Positions 1 through 8,653 of a stretch of DNA of 64,000 nt are shown here, one piece after another. The first letter of the stretch is position 1. Every line of letters starts with the position of its first letter. The notes beneath the pieces are model-generated. The model saw only the letters and a list, made by a program, of their open reading frames with translations. It did no database searches and had not been told where the DNA came from. The stretch lies in the NCBI RefSeq assembly GCF_003020115.1, contig NZ_PYFX01000004.1, positions 62,001-126,000 of the forward strand. Direction: 5' to 3'. A program made the position numbers and the translations under genes. The DNA comes from Bradyrhizobium sp. MOS002 (GTDB lineage: Bacteria > Pseudomonadota > Alphaproteobacteria > Rhizobiales > Xanthobacteraceae).

Positions 1-663
1 GCCGCTGACGACGCTGTCGCCGTGCTCGATGCGCTCAAGCTCGAGAAGGCGCACATCGTCGGTCTCTCCATGGGCGGCTTCTGCACGGTGCATTTCGGTC
101 TGCGCACGCCGGAGCGCGCTTTGTCGCTCACGGTGGCGGGCGCCGGCTACGGCTGTGAAAAGGAGTTTGAGGAGTATTTTCGCGGTGTCTCGCTCGAAGT
201 CGCCGACAATTTCGAGAAGCAGGGCGCAAAGGAATTCTCCTCGGTCTACGCGCTCGGCGCGAGCCGGGTGCAGTTCCAGAACAAGGATCCGCGCGGCTGG
301 CAGGAATTTGCCGATCGCCTTGCCACCCATTCCGATCGCGGCGCCGCCAACACCATGCGCGGCGTCCAGGCGCGGCGACCGTCGTTCTACGACCTTGAAG
401 ACGGCCTGAAGACAATGATGGTGCCCACGCTGGTGGTTGTCGGAGACGAAGATGATCACTGTCTCCAGCCAGGCATCTTCCTGAAGAAGACCATTCCGGC
501 CTGCGGGCTCTCGGTCTTCCCCAAGACCGGCCACACCCTCAACCTCGAAGAGCCGGCGGCGTTTAACGCGCTGCTCGCCGAGTTCATCGCCCAGGTCGAG
601 GCCGGACGCTGGCTCCCGCGCGATCCGCGCGCGCTGCCGGGCCAGATCATGCGCACGAAGTAG
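1..663 (+). CDS. alpha/beta hydrolase, 5' end cut by window
   Basis: The open frame enters from the left edge, so the N-terminus is missing; 220 residues are visible. The nucleophile elbow GLSMGG has its Ser at visible residue 23, an acid lies in the VVGDEDDH stretch, and the His is in KTGHTLN near the C-terminus. This gives a complete Ser-Asp-His triad of the alpha/beta hydrolase fold. The substrate is unknown. It ends 7 bp before a hydantoinase/carbamoylase-type amidase, which overlaps a flavin reductase gene, so the three look like one catabolic operon. A RutD- or NicD-like amide or ester hydrolase role is possible but not shown by sequence alone. Confidence 0.85.
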   Translation, partial: AADDAVAVLDALKLEKAHIVGLSMGGFCTVHFGLRTPERALSLTVAGAGYGCEKEFEEYFRGVSLEVADNFEKQGAKEFSSVYALGASRVQFQNKDPRGWQEFADRLATHSDRGAANTMRGVQARRPSFYDLEDGLKTMMVPTLVVVGDEDDHCLQPGIFLKKTIPACGLSVFPKTGHTLNLEEPAAFNALLAEFIAQVEAGRWLPRDPRALPGQIMRTK

Positions 664-670
664 GGAATCG

Positions 671-1945
671 ATGACGACCCGACCTCTGATCGACGCCGAT
701 CGGCTCTGGACCCGTTTGATGGCGCTTGCCGAGATCGGGGCAACGCCCGCGGGCGGCGTCAACCGTCAGGCATTGAGCGACGGCGAGATTGCGGCATGGC
801 GTCGCGTTATCGGCTGGGGGTTAGAAGCGGGTTTGACGCCGTCGACGGATGCCGCGGGAAATCTGTTTCTGACGCTGGCCGGGCGCGACCGTGCCGCGCC
901 GCCGCTCCTGCTCGGCAGCCATCTCGACAGCCAGCCGACCGGAGGGAAATTCGACGGGGCGGCCGGCGTCATGGCGGCGCTCGAGGCGACGATCTCGTTG
1001 GCTGAACAAGGCGACACGCCGACGCGCGACGTCATCGTTGTTGCCTGGATGAACGAGGAGGGCTCGCGTTTCGCGCCGGGCATGATGGGTTCGGAGACTT
1101 TTACGGGCGAGCGTGACATGGCGGCGATTCGCGCCGCGCGTGATACAGGCGGCGTCAGCGTTGGCGAAGCGCTCGATCGGCTCCATCAGGCTTTTCCCGA
1201 TCTGCCACACCGGCCGCTCGGCTTCGCCGCCGAGAGCTATCTCGAACTGCACATCGAGCAGGGACCGGTGCTGGAGGCGGCCGCCTGCACGATCGGCGTC
1301 GTCACCGGCATCCAGGGCAAGAAGACCTTTCAGGTGGTCGTCGAGGGTGCGGAGGGACACGCAGGAACGCTTGCGCAGCAGGAGAGACGGGATGCGCTCG
1401 GGGCCTTCGCGCGCATCGCAACAGCGCTTCATGGTGAGATTGGCACCATCGACGCCGACATCAAGTTCACGATTGGCCGCCTCTCCGTTCAGCCCAACGC
1501 GCCTTCTGTGGTGCCGTCACGCGTCAGCTTCAGCATCGATCTGCGCCATCCGGACAATTCCGTGCTGGACGCGGCGGGTGCGCGCATCACCGCGCTGTGC
1601 GGCCAGCATGCACCGCCGTGCCTGGTGACGGTGACGCCGCTGGTCGACGCGCCTTCGAACGCGTTCGATCCGCGCTTGCGCGAGTTGATCGCGCAGGCCG
1701 CGCGCGACCAGGAGTTTCCGGCCATGAGCATCCTGTCGGCCGCCGGTCACGACGCGCGCCATTTGGCCAAAGTCTGTCCGGCGGCGATGATCTTCATTCC
1801 TTGCCGGGACGGTGCGAGCCATGTGGAGCACGAATGGGCCGAGCCGGCTGATGTCGTCGCCGGCGCGTCCGTCCTGGCGCAGGTGTTGCGAGAAGTTGCA
1901 TTCACCACCCGGTCTTTCGCCGCGGGAGGTGAGGTGGGGGGATGA
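671..1945 (+). CDS. Zn-dependent hydantoinase/carbamoylase family amidase (M20 fold)
   Basis: The 424-residue protein has the binuclear-metal M20 signature of allantoate amidohydrolases, N-carbamoyl-L-amino acid hydrolases and beta-ureidopropionases. His84 and Asp86 sit in GSHLDSQPTGG, Asp95 in KFDGAAGV, the Glu pair in MNEEGSRF around 128-134, and HIEQG follows further on. These enzymes hydrolyse ureido or carbamoyl amides to an amine, CO2 and ammonia in the cytoplasm. The exact substrate cannot be told. Its stop overlaps the next gene's ATG (ATGA at 1942-1945), indicating translational coupling. Together with the flanking genes it suggests N-heterocycle or pyrimidine-type breakdown; that is inference. 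Confidence 0.9.
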   Translation: MTTRPLIDADRLWTRLMALAEIGATPAGGVNRQALSDGEIAAWRRVIGWGLEAGLTPSTDAAGNLFLTLAGRDRAAPPLLLGSHLDSQPTGGKFDGAAGVMAALEATISLAEQGDTPTRDVIVVAWMNEEGSRFAPGMMGSETFTGERDMAAIRAARDTGGVSVGEALDRLHQAFPDLPHRPLGFAAESYLELHIEQGPVLEAAACTIGVVTGIQGKKTFQVVVEGAEGHAGTLAQQERRDALGAFARIATALHGEIGTIDADIKFTIGRLSVQPNAPSVVPSRVSFSIDLRHPDNSVLDAAGARITALCGQHAPPCLVTVTPLVDAPSNAFDPRLRELIAQAARDQEFPAMSILSAAGHDARHLAKVCPAAMIFIPCRDGASHVEHEWAEPADVVAGASVLAQVLREVAFTTRSFAAGGEVGG

Positions 1946-2435
1946 CGGAAATTGCCTCAGAGGACTATCGCGATGCGATGGCAGGTCTCGGCGCCGCGGT
2001 CAGCATTATCACGACCGATGGGCCGCAGGTCGCGCAGGCTTCACTGCGTCCGCCGTCTGTAGTGTGACCGACGATCCGCCGACGCTTCTGGTGTGCATGA
2101 ATCGTACATCCTCGGCGTATGCAAGCGTGGCCGGCAACAAATTGGTTTGTGTCAATGTGCTGTCAGCTCAGCAAGAGCCACTGTCACGGCTATTTGGCGG
2201 CAAGGTTCCCATCGCGGAACGGTTCGCTGCGGCGGTGTGGTCGACGCTCGAGACGGGTGCACCCGTTCTCAGCGACTGCGCGGTTGCCTTCGACTGCCAG
2301 ATTGCGAATGTCACCACGGTCGGCACGCACGATGTCTTGTTCTGCCGCGTTGTAGCGCTCCAGAGATCTGGCTTGACGGAAAACCTGATCTATTTAGGCC
2401 GCGCCTACCACTCTGTACGGGCGTGCTCCAGTTGA
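1942..2435 (+). pseudogene. flavin reductase (HpaC/RutF-like), single-base frameshift
   Basis: Reading from ATG 1942, the frame gives a normal N-terminus of a flavin reductase domain (about 28 residues, through SIITTDG) and then runs into TGA at 2065-2067. The rest of the domain (GFTASAVCSVTDDPPTLLVC, then VCVNVLS) continues in another frame to 2433-2435. One missing base at about 2027-2030, within gggccgcaggtcg, explains everything: with one extra G the reading would be GPAGRAGFTAS, as expected for the family. The repaired length of about 165 residues is normal. Such proteins supply reduced FMN/FAD to two-component monooxygenases. It could be a recent pseudogene or a sequencing error. Confidence 0.8.
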
Positions 2436-2713
2436 GGTTTTCCAGCCGGACTTCTCACTTCGGGATTTTGGTCCGCGGGTTTGTGCCGGCTAGCCCGATA
2501 TAGGCTGGATGCTCATCCTTTGTTGAAGGCTTGGACCAGCTGTGCGGACGCTGGACTCCGACTCCTCTCGGCTTACCATTTTTGAACTGGGGGGTTTTCT
2601 CTTCTCAGCCCTGATGTTTATTTCAATTGAATTGAAGGCCCGTTCAAGCGAAAGATAGGAGCGAACCGCTTTCCAATAGTCAGGATGCGCCTGCTGGCTC
2701 AAGAGATAATTCA

Positions 2714-3709
2714 TTGAAGTCACGAGATTACCGATTTTCCGTTGCACCCATGATGGACTGGACCGACCGGCATTGCCGGGTGTTCCACCGTCACCTGACG
2801 AAGCGGGCGCTGCTCTATACGGAGATGCTGATGACGGGTGCCATCATTCATGGAGACCGGCAGCGGCTGCTTGGCTTCGACGTGGTCGAGCACCCGGTCG
2901 CGCTTCAGCTCGGCGGGTCGAGTCCGCGCGAGCTGGCGCTGGCGGCGCGGATCGGCGAGGAGTTCGGTTATGACGAGATCAACCTCAACGTCGGCTGCCC
3001 CTCCGATCGCGTGAAGGACGGCCGTTTCGGCGCTTGCCTCATGGCAGAGCCTGATCTCGTCGCAAGGTGCGTCGAGGCGATGAAGGGTGCGGTTGCCGTG
3101 CCCGTCACCGTGAAGTGCCGCATCGGCATCGACGACCAGGATCCGGAAGTCGCGCTCGACAACCTTGCGCGCGCGGTCGTCGCCTCCGGCTGCGATGCGC
3201 TGATCGTGCATGCCCGGAAAGCATGGCTTAGCGGTTTGTCACCGAAGGAGAATCGCGACATCCCGCCGCTCGACTATGAGCGCGTCTATCGCCTCAAGCG
3301 CGCGATGGCCGATGTGCCTGTCATCATCAACGGTGGCATCCCCGGCATCGACGAGGCAAGAGCACATCTCGATCACGTTGATGGTGCGATGCTCGGACGG
3401 GCCGCCTATCAGGAGCCGTGGCGGCTGCTCTCGGTCGATACCGACATTTTCGGCGACGCGGCGCCGCATGCCTCGATGCAGGATGCCCTCGAGGCGATGA
3501 TGCCTTACATCGAACAGCAGCTCGCGCGCGGCACGCGGCTGCACTCCATGACGAGGCATTTCGTCGGCGCATTCCACGCCGTGCCCGGTGCGCGCGCCTT
3601 CCGCCGCCATCTTGCCGAGCAGGGGGTGAAGCCCGGCGCCGGCCTCGAGGTGCTGCGCGATGCGATTGCGCGTGTCGGTGCCCGCGCGCCGGCAGAGGCG
3701 GCGGCCTAG
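2714..3709 (+). CDS. dusA: tRNA-dihydrouridine(20/20a) synthase DusA
   Basis: The FMN enzyme reduces uridines 20/20a in the tRNA D-loop. The 331-residue protein has the DusA N-terminus APMMDWTDRHCR at residues 11-22, the catalytic Cys95 in NVGCPSDRV, and downstream VKCRIGID and HARKAWLSGLSPKENR, which are typical of the DusA subfamily. The start is a TTG at 2714; no ATG in frame lies near, and the first conserved residues begin 6 codons later, so a non-ATG start is required. It stands alone and ends 25 bp before a convergent protease gene. Confidence 0.95.
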   Translation: MKSRDYRFSVAPMMDWTDRHCRVFHRHLTKRALLYTEMLMTGAIIHGDRQRLLGFDVVEHPVALQLGGSSPRELALAARIGEEFGYDEINLNVGCPSDRVKDGRFGACLMAEPDLVARCVEAMKGAVAVPVTVKCRIGIDDQDPEVALDNLARAVVASGCDALIVHARKAWLSGLSPKENRDIPPLDYERVYRLKRAMADVPVIINGGIPGIDEARAHLDHVDGAMLGRAAYQEPWRLLSVDTDIFGDAAPHASMQDALEAMMPYIEQQLARGTRLHSMTRHFVGAFHAVPGARAFRRHLAEQGVKPGAGLEVLRDAIARVGARAPAEAAA

Positions 3710-3734
3710 CCGGAGGCAGCCGGATTGCAAAAGT

Positions 3735-4289
3735 CTAGTCGACTGCCAGGCGCGAGCGGCGGTGACTGGTCTGTAGCTCCGGATAACCGGTGAGCATCAG
3801 CTTGTCGGAGCGCACGCCCCAGCTCTCCAGTCGGTCCAGGAAGCTCATGCCGAGCAGGTTGGTCTTCATCTGCCCGCGCTGCACGACGAGGGCCGGCACC
3901 GATTTCTCGACGAGGTGGCCGACCGAGAGGCGGTCGATCGTGAGGCGGGCTGCCTTGGTGTGACCGCCCGCGGTTTCGAGATCGACGTCGTATTCGAGCA
4001 TCTCGAGCGGCAGCCCGATCGCTTTCGCGGTTTCCCAGGTCAGCACCACCGAAGTCGCGCCGGTGTCGATGACCATCGGTGCGGCCACGCCGTTGATCTT
4101 CGCGCGCAACGCGAATTCGCCGCCCTGGCCGCGCGGAATCTGCACGGCGGGAGCGGGCGCTGCGGTCTGCGTGCGAAAGATATGCGAGACCTTGCTGCTC
4201 GCGCGCGCGATCTGGTCTGAATCGCCATAGGCGACGACGGCACCGGCCGTGCAGGCGAGCATGACGAGAACGAGCAGGAAGCGGATCAT
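3735..4289 (-). CDS. retropepsin-like aspartic protease (TIGR02281-type), membrane anchored
   Basis: The protein has 184 residues from the ATG at 4289, beginning MIRFLLVLVML, a hydrophobic N-terminal segment that is a signal anchor or signal peptide. The clan AA active-site motif VIDTGATSVVL follows an inner strand in the middle of the protein, as in retropepsin-type periplasmic proteases of alphaproteobacteria. A longer reading from 4352 is open but adds Arg-rich sequence in front of the signal segment, so the shorter start is preferred. The next gene upstream (DUF1289) is on the same strand 28 bp away, suggesting co-transcription. The substrate is unknown. Confidence 0.85.
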   Translation of the reverse strand: MIRFLLVLVMLACTAGAVVAYGDSDQIARASSKVSHIFRTQTAAPAPAVQIPRGQGGEFALRAKINGVAAPMVIDTGATSVVLTWETAKAIGLPLEMLEYDVDLETAGGHTKAARLTIDRLSVGHLVEKSVPALVVQRGQMKTNLLGMSFLDRLESWGVRSDKLMLTGYPELQTSHRRSRLAVD

Positions 4290-4317
4290 TGCGCATCTCC
4301 AGATGCGCGCCGACCGG

Positions 4318-4521
4318 TCAGGTGCGTTCCGGCGATCCCGCGATGGGCGCAAGTCCAGCCTGATTCATGCGCGCCGGCAACAGCGCCATGACCGCGAGCC
4401 GTTCCGCGCTCTCCATGGCGTGCCAGCGCGCGATCTCCGGCAATGTGCGTCCACAGCCGAAGCACAGCCTGGTCTTGGGATCGATCATGCAGACGGCCAC
4501 GCACGGCGTTTCTTCGCTCAT
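4318..4521 (-). CDS. DUF1289 family small Cys-rich protein
   Basis: This 67-residue protein starts MSEETPCVAVC and continues with LCFGCGRTLPEIARW, the paired-cysteine pattern (C-x3-C, then C-x2-C) of DUF1289 proteins. The family's function is unknown; the four cysteines suggest Zn or Fe-S binding. ATG 4521 is chosen because the conserved part begins there; a TTG at 4557 would add 12 residues. It sits directly upstream of, and on the same strand as, the retropepsin-like protease. Confidence 0.85.
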   Translation of the reverse strand: MSEETPCVAVCMIDPKTRLCFGCGRTLPEIARWHAMESAERLAVMALLPARMNQAGLAPIAGSPERT

Positions 4522-4565
4522 TCGGACATAGTGGCGGATGGTCGGGCATGTCTGCAAGCATCTCG

Positions 4566-6161
4566 TTACGAGCCCGTACCTGCGCTCATGATCGGCTTGC
4601 GACGGGGCCGGCGCTTCTCGTCCGCTACCGCGGAACTCTCGGGTTGGAGCGGCGGAGAATCATCCGACATCGGCGCCAGCGCGCTCATCACGCGCTCGGG
4701 CGGGAAGGTGACGATCACTTCGGTGCCGATGCGCAGCTTCGATTTCAGCGTGAACGTACCGCCATGCAGGTCGATCAGATTCTTGGCGATCGGCAGGCCG
4801 AGACCGGCGCCCTGTTCGGCCGACTTGATCGAGTTGGAGCCTTGGCCGAACGAGGCCAGCACGACGGGGATCTCGTCCTCGGGAATTCCGGAGCCGGTAT
4901 CCTTCACCGAGAGATATTGTCCGCCTGAGGCCGTCCAGCCCGCCTTGAGCCAGATCTCGCCGCCTTGCGGAGTGAACTTGATCGAGTTGGAGAGCAGATT
5001 GAGCACGACCTGGCGGATCGCGCGCTCGTCGGCCCAGAGCCGCGGCATGGCCTGCTCGAACACCTCGTGGATGGTGATGCCACGGCTCGAAGCGCGCAGC
5101 TTCATCAGATGATGGCAGTCGGCGACAATGCCGACCAGCGAGACCGCTTCCTCGTTGAGCTCGTAACGGCCGGCCTCGATCCGCGACAGATCGAGGATCT
5201 CGTTGATGAGGTTGAGCAGGTGGACGCCGGAATTGTGGATGTCGGCCGAGTACTCCTTGTAGACCGGAACAGCATGCGCGCCGAAAATCTCGCTCTTCAT
5301 CACCTCGGAGAACCCGAGGATCGCGTTGAGCGGTGTCCGCAATTCGTGGCTCATCTGCGCCAGAAAGCGCGACTTGGCGACATTGGCGGATTCGGCGCGG
5401 TGGCGCGCCTCGTCCGAGATCGCCTTGGCCTGTTCGAGCTCGCCGATCAGCGCGTCCTTCTCGGCGCGCGCCTCGAGCGTGGCGAAGGTCGAAGAGTGCA
5501 GGCGATGCGCCAGCAGCACGAAATAGCCTTCGGCGGCAAGGGCGAGCGCGGCCAGGATGTAATTGTCCAGCGAGCCGGTCATCACGAAGCTCAGCGCCAT
5601 CGCGACCGCGACCGGCGCGGTGGCGGCGAGGGCGGCGATCGGCAGATTGGCGGCCAGCATGCTCGACACTGCGATCACCAGCAGCATCAGGAACATCATC
5701 AGCGATTCCGTGATCATATCGAGCACGGGATGGATCAGGATCGCCATCCAGCAAAGGCCATAGAGCAGGTCGAGCACGACGAAGCGCGTCTGCCATGCGC
5801 GCGTTGCCGCGGGCGAGGCGGGCTCGGCCAGGAAGCGGTGACAGCTGCGGATCATCGCGGCATGGATGCAAAGCATGCCGGCGGTCCAGGCCGCGGCCGG
5901 GATCGGCTGCATCCACAGCCCAAACAGAACGCCCGTCGCGACCACAAGCAGCATCACGACATAGGAGGCCGACAGCCGGGTCTGGGCGTAATGGCGCAGC
6001 ATTTCGGCGTCGAAAGCCGGGCGGGTTCCACTTGTCGACGTTAACTTGTCGCGCGCCTCGCGCACCCGCTGTGCCGCAGCCCGGCGATGGCTCGCCGACG
6101 GCACGCTCACCGGCTCGGCCGGAAGCTGCACAACCTCGGGCTTTTCAGCGGGTTTACTCAT
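4566..6161 (-). CDS. membrane sensor histidine kinase, PleC/DivJ/PdhS-like
   Basis: The 531-residue protein has an N-terminal cytoplasmic stretch, a block of several transmembrane helices (about residues 65-220) and a cytoplasmic kinase core. The H-box FLAQMSHELRTPLNAI carries His272. An N-box (LLSNSIKFTP), G1 (DTGSGIPEDE) and G2 (GAGLGLPIAKNL) follow. The H-box and the following LGFSEVMKSEIFG resemble the cell-cycle kinases PleC, DivJ and PdhS that act on DivK/PleD. Start ATG 6161 (MSKPAEKPEV) is preferred to an upstream ATG at 6221. A CtrA-type box lies about 100 bp upstream, consistent with cell-cycle control. Confidence 0.88.
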   Translation of the reverse strand: MSKPAEKPEVVQLPAEPVSVPSASHRRAAAQRVREARDKLTSTSGTRPAFDAEMLRHYAQTRLSASYVVMLLVVATGVLFGLWMQPIPAAAWTAGMLCIHAAMIRSCHRFLAEPASPAATRAWQTRFVVLDLLYGLCWMAILIHPVLDMITESLMMFLMLLVIAVSSMLAANLPIAALAATAPVAVAMALSFVMTGSLDNYILAALALAAEGYFVLLAHRLHSSTFATLEARAEKDALIGELEQAKAISDEARHRAESANVAKSRFLAQMSHELRTPLNAILGFSEVMKSEIFGAHAVPVYKEYSADIHNSGVHLLNLINEILDLSRIEAGRYELNEEAVSLVGIVADCHHLMKLRASSRGITIHEVFEQAMPRLWADERAIRQVVLNLLSNSIKFTPQGGEIWLKAGWTASGGQYLSVKDTGSGIPEDEIPVVLASFGQGSNSIKSAEQGAGLGLPIAKNLIDLHGGTFTLKSKLRIGTEVIVTFPPERVMSALAPMSDDSPPLQPESSAVADEKRRPRRKPIMSAGTGS

Positions 6162-6226
6162 CGCACAACAACAATTCCTGCCCGCGCGGGACGGGCCTTC
6201 TGCATTGTCTATCTCTGGCAAGAAAT

Positions 6227-6246
6227 CCTTAAGAGGTGACTTAAGG
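6227..6246. promoter_or_regulatory. 7-bp perfect inverted repeat upstream of the histidine kinase
   Basis: CCTTAAG, six bases, then CTTAAGG. It lies between the kinase start (6161) and the CtrA-type box at 6262-6276, so it falls where an operator or second regulator site would be expected. The regulator is unknown. Confidence 0.4.
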
Positions 6247-6261
6247 AGCTAAAGAATTACG

Positions 6262-6276
6262 TTAACCCGGCGTTAA
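6262..6276. promoter_or_regulatory. CtrA-type box TTAA-N7-TTAA
   Basis: The site reads TTAA, CCCGGCG, TTAA, an exact match to the full CtrA consensus of alphaproteobacteria. It is intergenic, about 100 bp upstream of the kinase at 4566-6161. The family (a PleC/DivJ-like kinase) makes CtrA control plausible. Binding is inferred, not shown. Confidence 0.55.
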
Positions 6277-6298
6277 TTTTGGATCCGGCGTGAGCCGC

Positions 6299-7576
6299 TC
6301 AATGCAGCGCCGCGTGCTGCGCGATGTATACCACGGCGCCCGCCAGATAGCCGGCGAGCGCGGGAACGGCGATGCGGCGGGCGTACCAGAGGAACTCGAT
6401 GCGCTCGAGCCCCATGGCGGCGACGCCCGCGGCCGAGCCGATGATCAGGATCGAGCCGCCGGTTCCGGCGCAATAGGCGATGAACTCCCAGAGGAAGCTG
6501 TCGGCCGGATAATGCGCCAGGTCGTACATGCCCATGGTCGCGGCGACCAGCGGCACGTTGTCGATGACAGCGCTGAGCAGGCCGAGCACGATCACGATGA
6601 TGTCCTGGCGGCCGATCGCGGTGTCCAGCCATTTGGCCAGCATGGAGAGCAGGCCGGCATGTTCGAGGCAGGCGACCGCGAGCAAGATGCCGAGGAAGAA
6701 CACGATCGAGCCCATGTCGATCCGCGTCAGCGCATTCGCGAGCGTGAGCGGACCGCGGACATGCTCATCCTTGTCGCGATGAACGATCTCGCCGACCAAC
6801 CACACGATGCCAAGCCCGAGCAGGACGCCCATGAAGGGCGGCAGGTGCGTGACCGTCTTGAAGGCGGGCACCGCGATCAGCACGCCTAGCCCGAGATAGA
6901 ACATCACGTTCCGCTCGAACGGATCGACGCCCTGCAATCCGTCCTCTTTCGGCGGCGGTGCGATGGTCTTGCCCTTGAGCGAAAAGCTGATGAACGCGAG
7001 CGGTACCAGCAGGTTGAGCAGGGAGGGCAGGAACACCCCGCCCATGATTTTCAGGGGTGAGATCTGTCCGCCGATCCACAGCATGGTCGTGGTGACGTCG
7101 CCGATCACGGTCCATGCGCCGCCGGCATTTGCGGCGATGACGATGAGGGAGGCGAACAGCAGCCGGTCGTCGCGCTTGGCGATCAGCCGCTGGATCAGCG
7201 AGATCATGACGATGGTGGTGGTCAGATTGTCGAGAATCGCACTGAGGAAGAAGGTCACGAAGCCAATCAGCCATATCAGACGGACCTGGCTGGTCGTGCT
7301 GATGCGGGAGGTGATGACTTCGAAACCGTCATGGGCGTCGATGACCTCGACGATGGTCATCGCGCCGATCAGGAAGAACACGATCTGCGCGGTGGAAGCG
7401 ACGGACTCATCTAGCTGACGGCCGACCAGCGTGTGGTCGCCGGTCGCGAGCGCGTAGATTGTCCAGAGCACGCCCGCGCCGAGGAGCGCAGACGCACTCT
7501 TGTTCACCCCGATGGGATGCTCGAGCGCGATCGCCGCATAGGCGAGGACGAAGATTGCGGCGAGTGCGATCAGCAA
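6299..7576 (-). CDS. nhaD: NhaD-type sodium:proton antiporter
   Basis: This polytopic inner-membrane protein of 425 residues has many hydrophobic helices and the ion transporter superfamily pattern of NhaD: ILDNLTTTIVM, NAGGAWTVIGDVTTTMLW and, near the end, VIDNVPLVAA with YCAGTGGSILIIGSAAG. It exchanges Na+/Li+ for H+. The start is a TTG at 7576, 22 bp after the stop of the upstream dehydrogenase gene on the same strand, so the two are probably co-transcribed. No better ATG start exists before the first helix. Confidence 0.9.
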   Translation of the reverse strand: MLIALAAIFVLAYAAIALEHPIGVNKSASALLGAGVLWTIYALATGDHTLVGRQLDESVASTAQIVFFLIGAMTIVEVIDAHDGFEVITSRISTTSQVRLIWLIGFVTFFLSAILDNLTTTIVMISLIQRLIAKRDDRLLFASLIVIAANAGGAWTVIGDVTTTMLWIGGQISPLKIMGGVFLPSLLNLLVPLAFISFSLKGKTIAPPPKEDGLQGVDPFERNVMFYLGLGVLIAVPAFKTVTHLPPFMGVLLGLGIVWLVGEIVHRDKDEHVRGPLTLANALTRIDMGSIVFFLGILLAVACLEHAGLLSMLAKWLDTAIGRQDIIVIVLGLLSAVIDNVPLVAATMGMYDLAHYPADSFLWEFIAYCAGTGGSILIIGSAAGVAAMGLERIEFLWYARRIAVPALAGYLAGAVVYIAQHAALH

Positions 7577-7598
7577 GGCAGGATCACTTCGTCAGGGG

Positions 7599-8471
7599 TC
7601 AGCGATTGAGGCGCGCGAGCAGGCTCGAGGTATCCCAACGCTTGCCGCCCATCTTCTCGACCTCGGCGTAGAACTGGTCGACCAGCGCGGTCACGGGCAA
7701 ATTGGCGCCGTTGCGGCGGGCTTCGGCCAGCGAGATCGAGAGATCCTTGCGCATCCATTCGACCGCGAAGCCGAAATCGTATTTGTCCTCGTTCATGGTC
7801 TTGTAGCGGTTCTCCATCTGCCAGGACTGCGCGGCGCCCTTTGAGATGGTTTCGATCACGGCCGCGACGTCGAGGCCACTTTTCTTGGCGAAGTGAATGC
7901 CCTCGGAGAGGCCCTGGACGAGGCCAGCGATGCAGATCTGATTGACCATCTTGGTCAGCTGGCCGGAGCCGGCGGGCCCGAGCAGTTTGCACATCCGCGC
8001 ATAGGCGCCTGTGATGATCGGCTCGGCGCCGGCATAGGCGTCCTGCGCGCCGCCGCACATCACCGTCAGCACGCCGTTCTCGGCGCCGGCCTGGCCGCCG
8101 GAGACCGGGGCGTCGATGAATTTGAAGCCGGCCTTGGTGGCGGCCGCATCGAGCTCACGCGCGACCTCGGCGGAAGCGGTGGTGTGGTCGACGAAGGTCG
8201 CACCCTTCTTCATGCCGGCAAACGCGCCGTCGGCACCGATCGTGACCGCGCGCAGATCGTTGTCGTTGCCGACGCAGCACATCACGAAGTCCTGGCCCTC
8301 GGCTGCAGCCTTCGGGGTCGCCGCGGTCTTGCCGCCGAACTTTTCCGCCCACTCCTTCGCCTTGGCCGCGGTGCGGTTGTAGACGGTGACCTCATGGCCC
8401 CCTTTTTTCACGAGGTGTCCGGCCATGGGGAAGCCCATCACGCCGAGACCGAGGAAAGCGACTTTAGCCAT
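7599..8471 (-). CDS. NAD(P)-dependent beta-hydroxyacid dehydrogenase (3-hydroxyisobutyrate dehydrogenase family)
   Basis: The 290-residue protein has the N-terminal Rossmann signature FLGLGVMGFPMAGHL, the substrate signature DAPVSGGQAGAENG, and the catalytic Lys in GSGQLTKMVNQI. Together these define the family that includes 3-hydroxyisobutyrate, tartronate-semialdehyde and glyoxylate/succinic-semialdehyde reductases. The exact substrate cannot be fixed from motifs. The start at 8471 (MAKVAFLGLG) is set by the nucleotide fold; the reading frame is open further upstream but without conservation. It lies upstream of nhaD. Confidence 0.92.
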   Translation of the reverse strand: MAKVAFLGLGVMGFPMAGHLVKKGGHEVTVYNRTAAKAKEWAEKFGGKTAATPKAAAEGQDFVMCCVGNDNDLRAVTIGADGAFAGMKKGATFVDHTTASAEVARELDAAATKAGFKFIDAPVSGGQAGAENGVLTVMCGGAQDAYAGAEPIITGAYARMCKLLGPAGSGQLTKMVNQICIAGLVQGLSEGIHFAKKSGLDVAAVIETISKGAAQSWQMENRYKTMNEDKYDFGFAVEWMRKDLSISLAEARRNGANLPVTALVDQFYAEVEKMGGKRWDTSSLLARLNR

Positions 8472-8653
8472 CTGTGGTGCCTTATCCGTAGTTTGGGTTT
8501 TACGGTTCTTGCCGGGCGAGGGGCGCCGGGTTCCGCCATTGCGGCAGATCGGGCGCACCATAAACCCTTGAGGCCGGAGGGCAACGGCTTCGTTTGGCCC
8601 CCGCCTGTGCTAGGATGGCGGACCCAAGGACTTCAAAAAAAGGGAGCGAAAGC

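Noticed and set aside
1-2435. rut pyrimidine degradation operon
   Set aside because: The amidase is of the hydantoinase/carbamoylase type, not RutB, and no RutA or RutC is visible.
2490-2747. Open frame on the minus strand, 85 residues, overlapping the start of dusA
   Set aside because: No ribosome site or recognisable motif; the interval is AT-richer than its neighbours but the frame overlaps a certain gene. I treat 2436-2713 as intergenic. It does contain a perfect TTCAATTGAA palindrome at 2622-2631.
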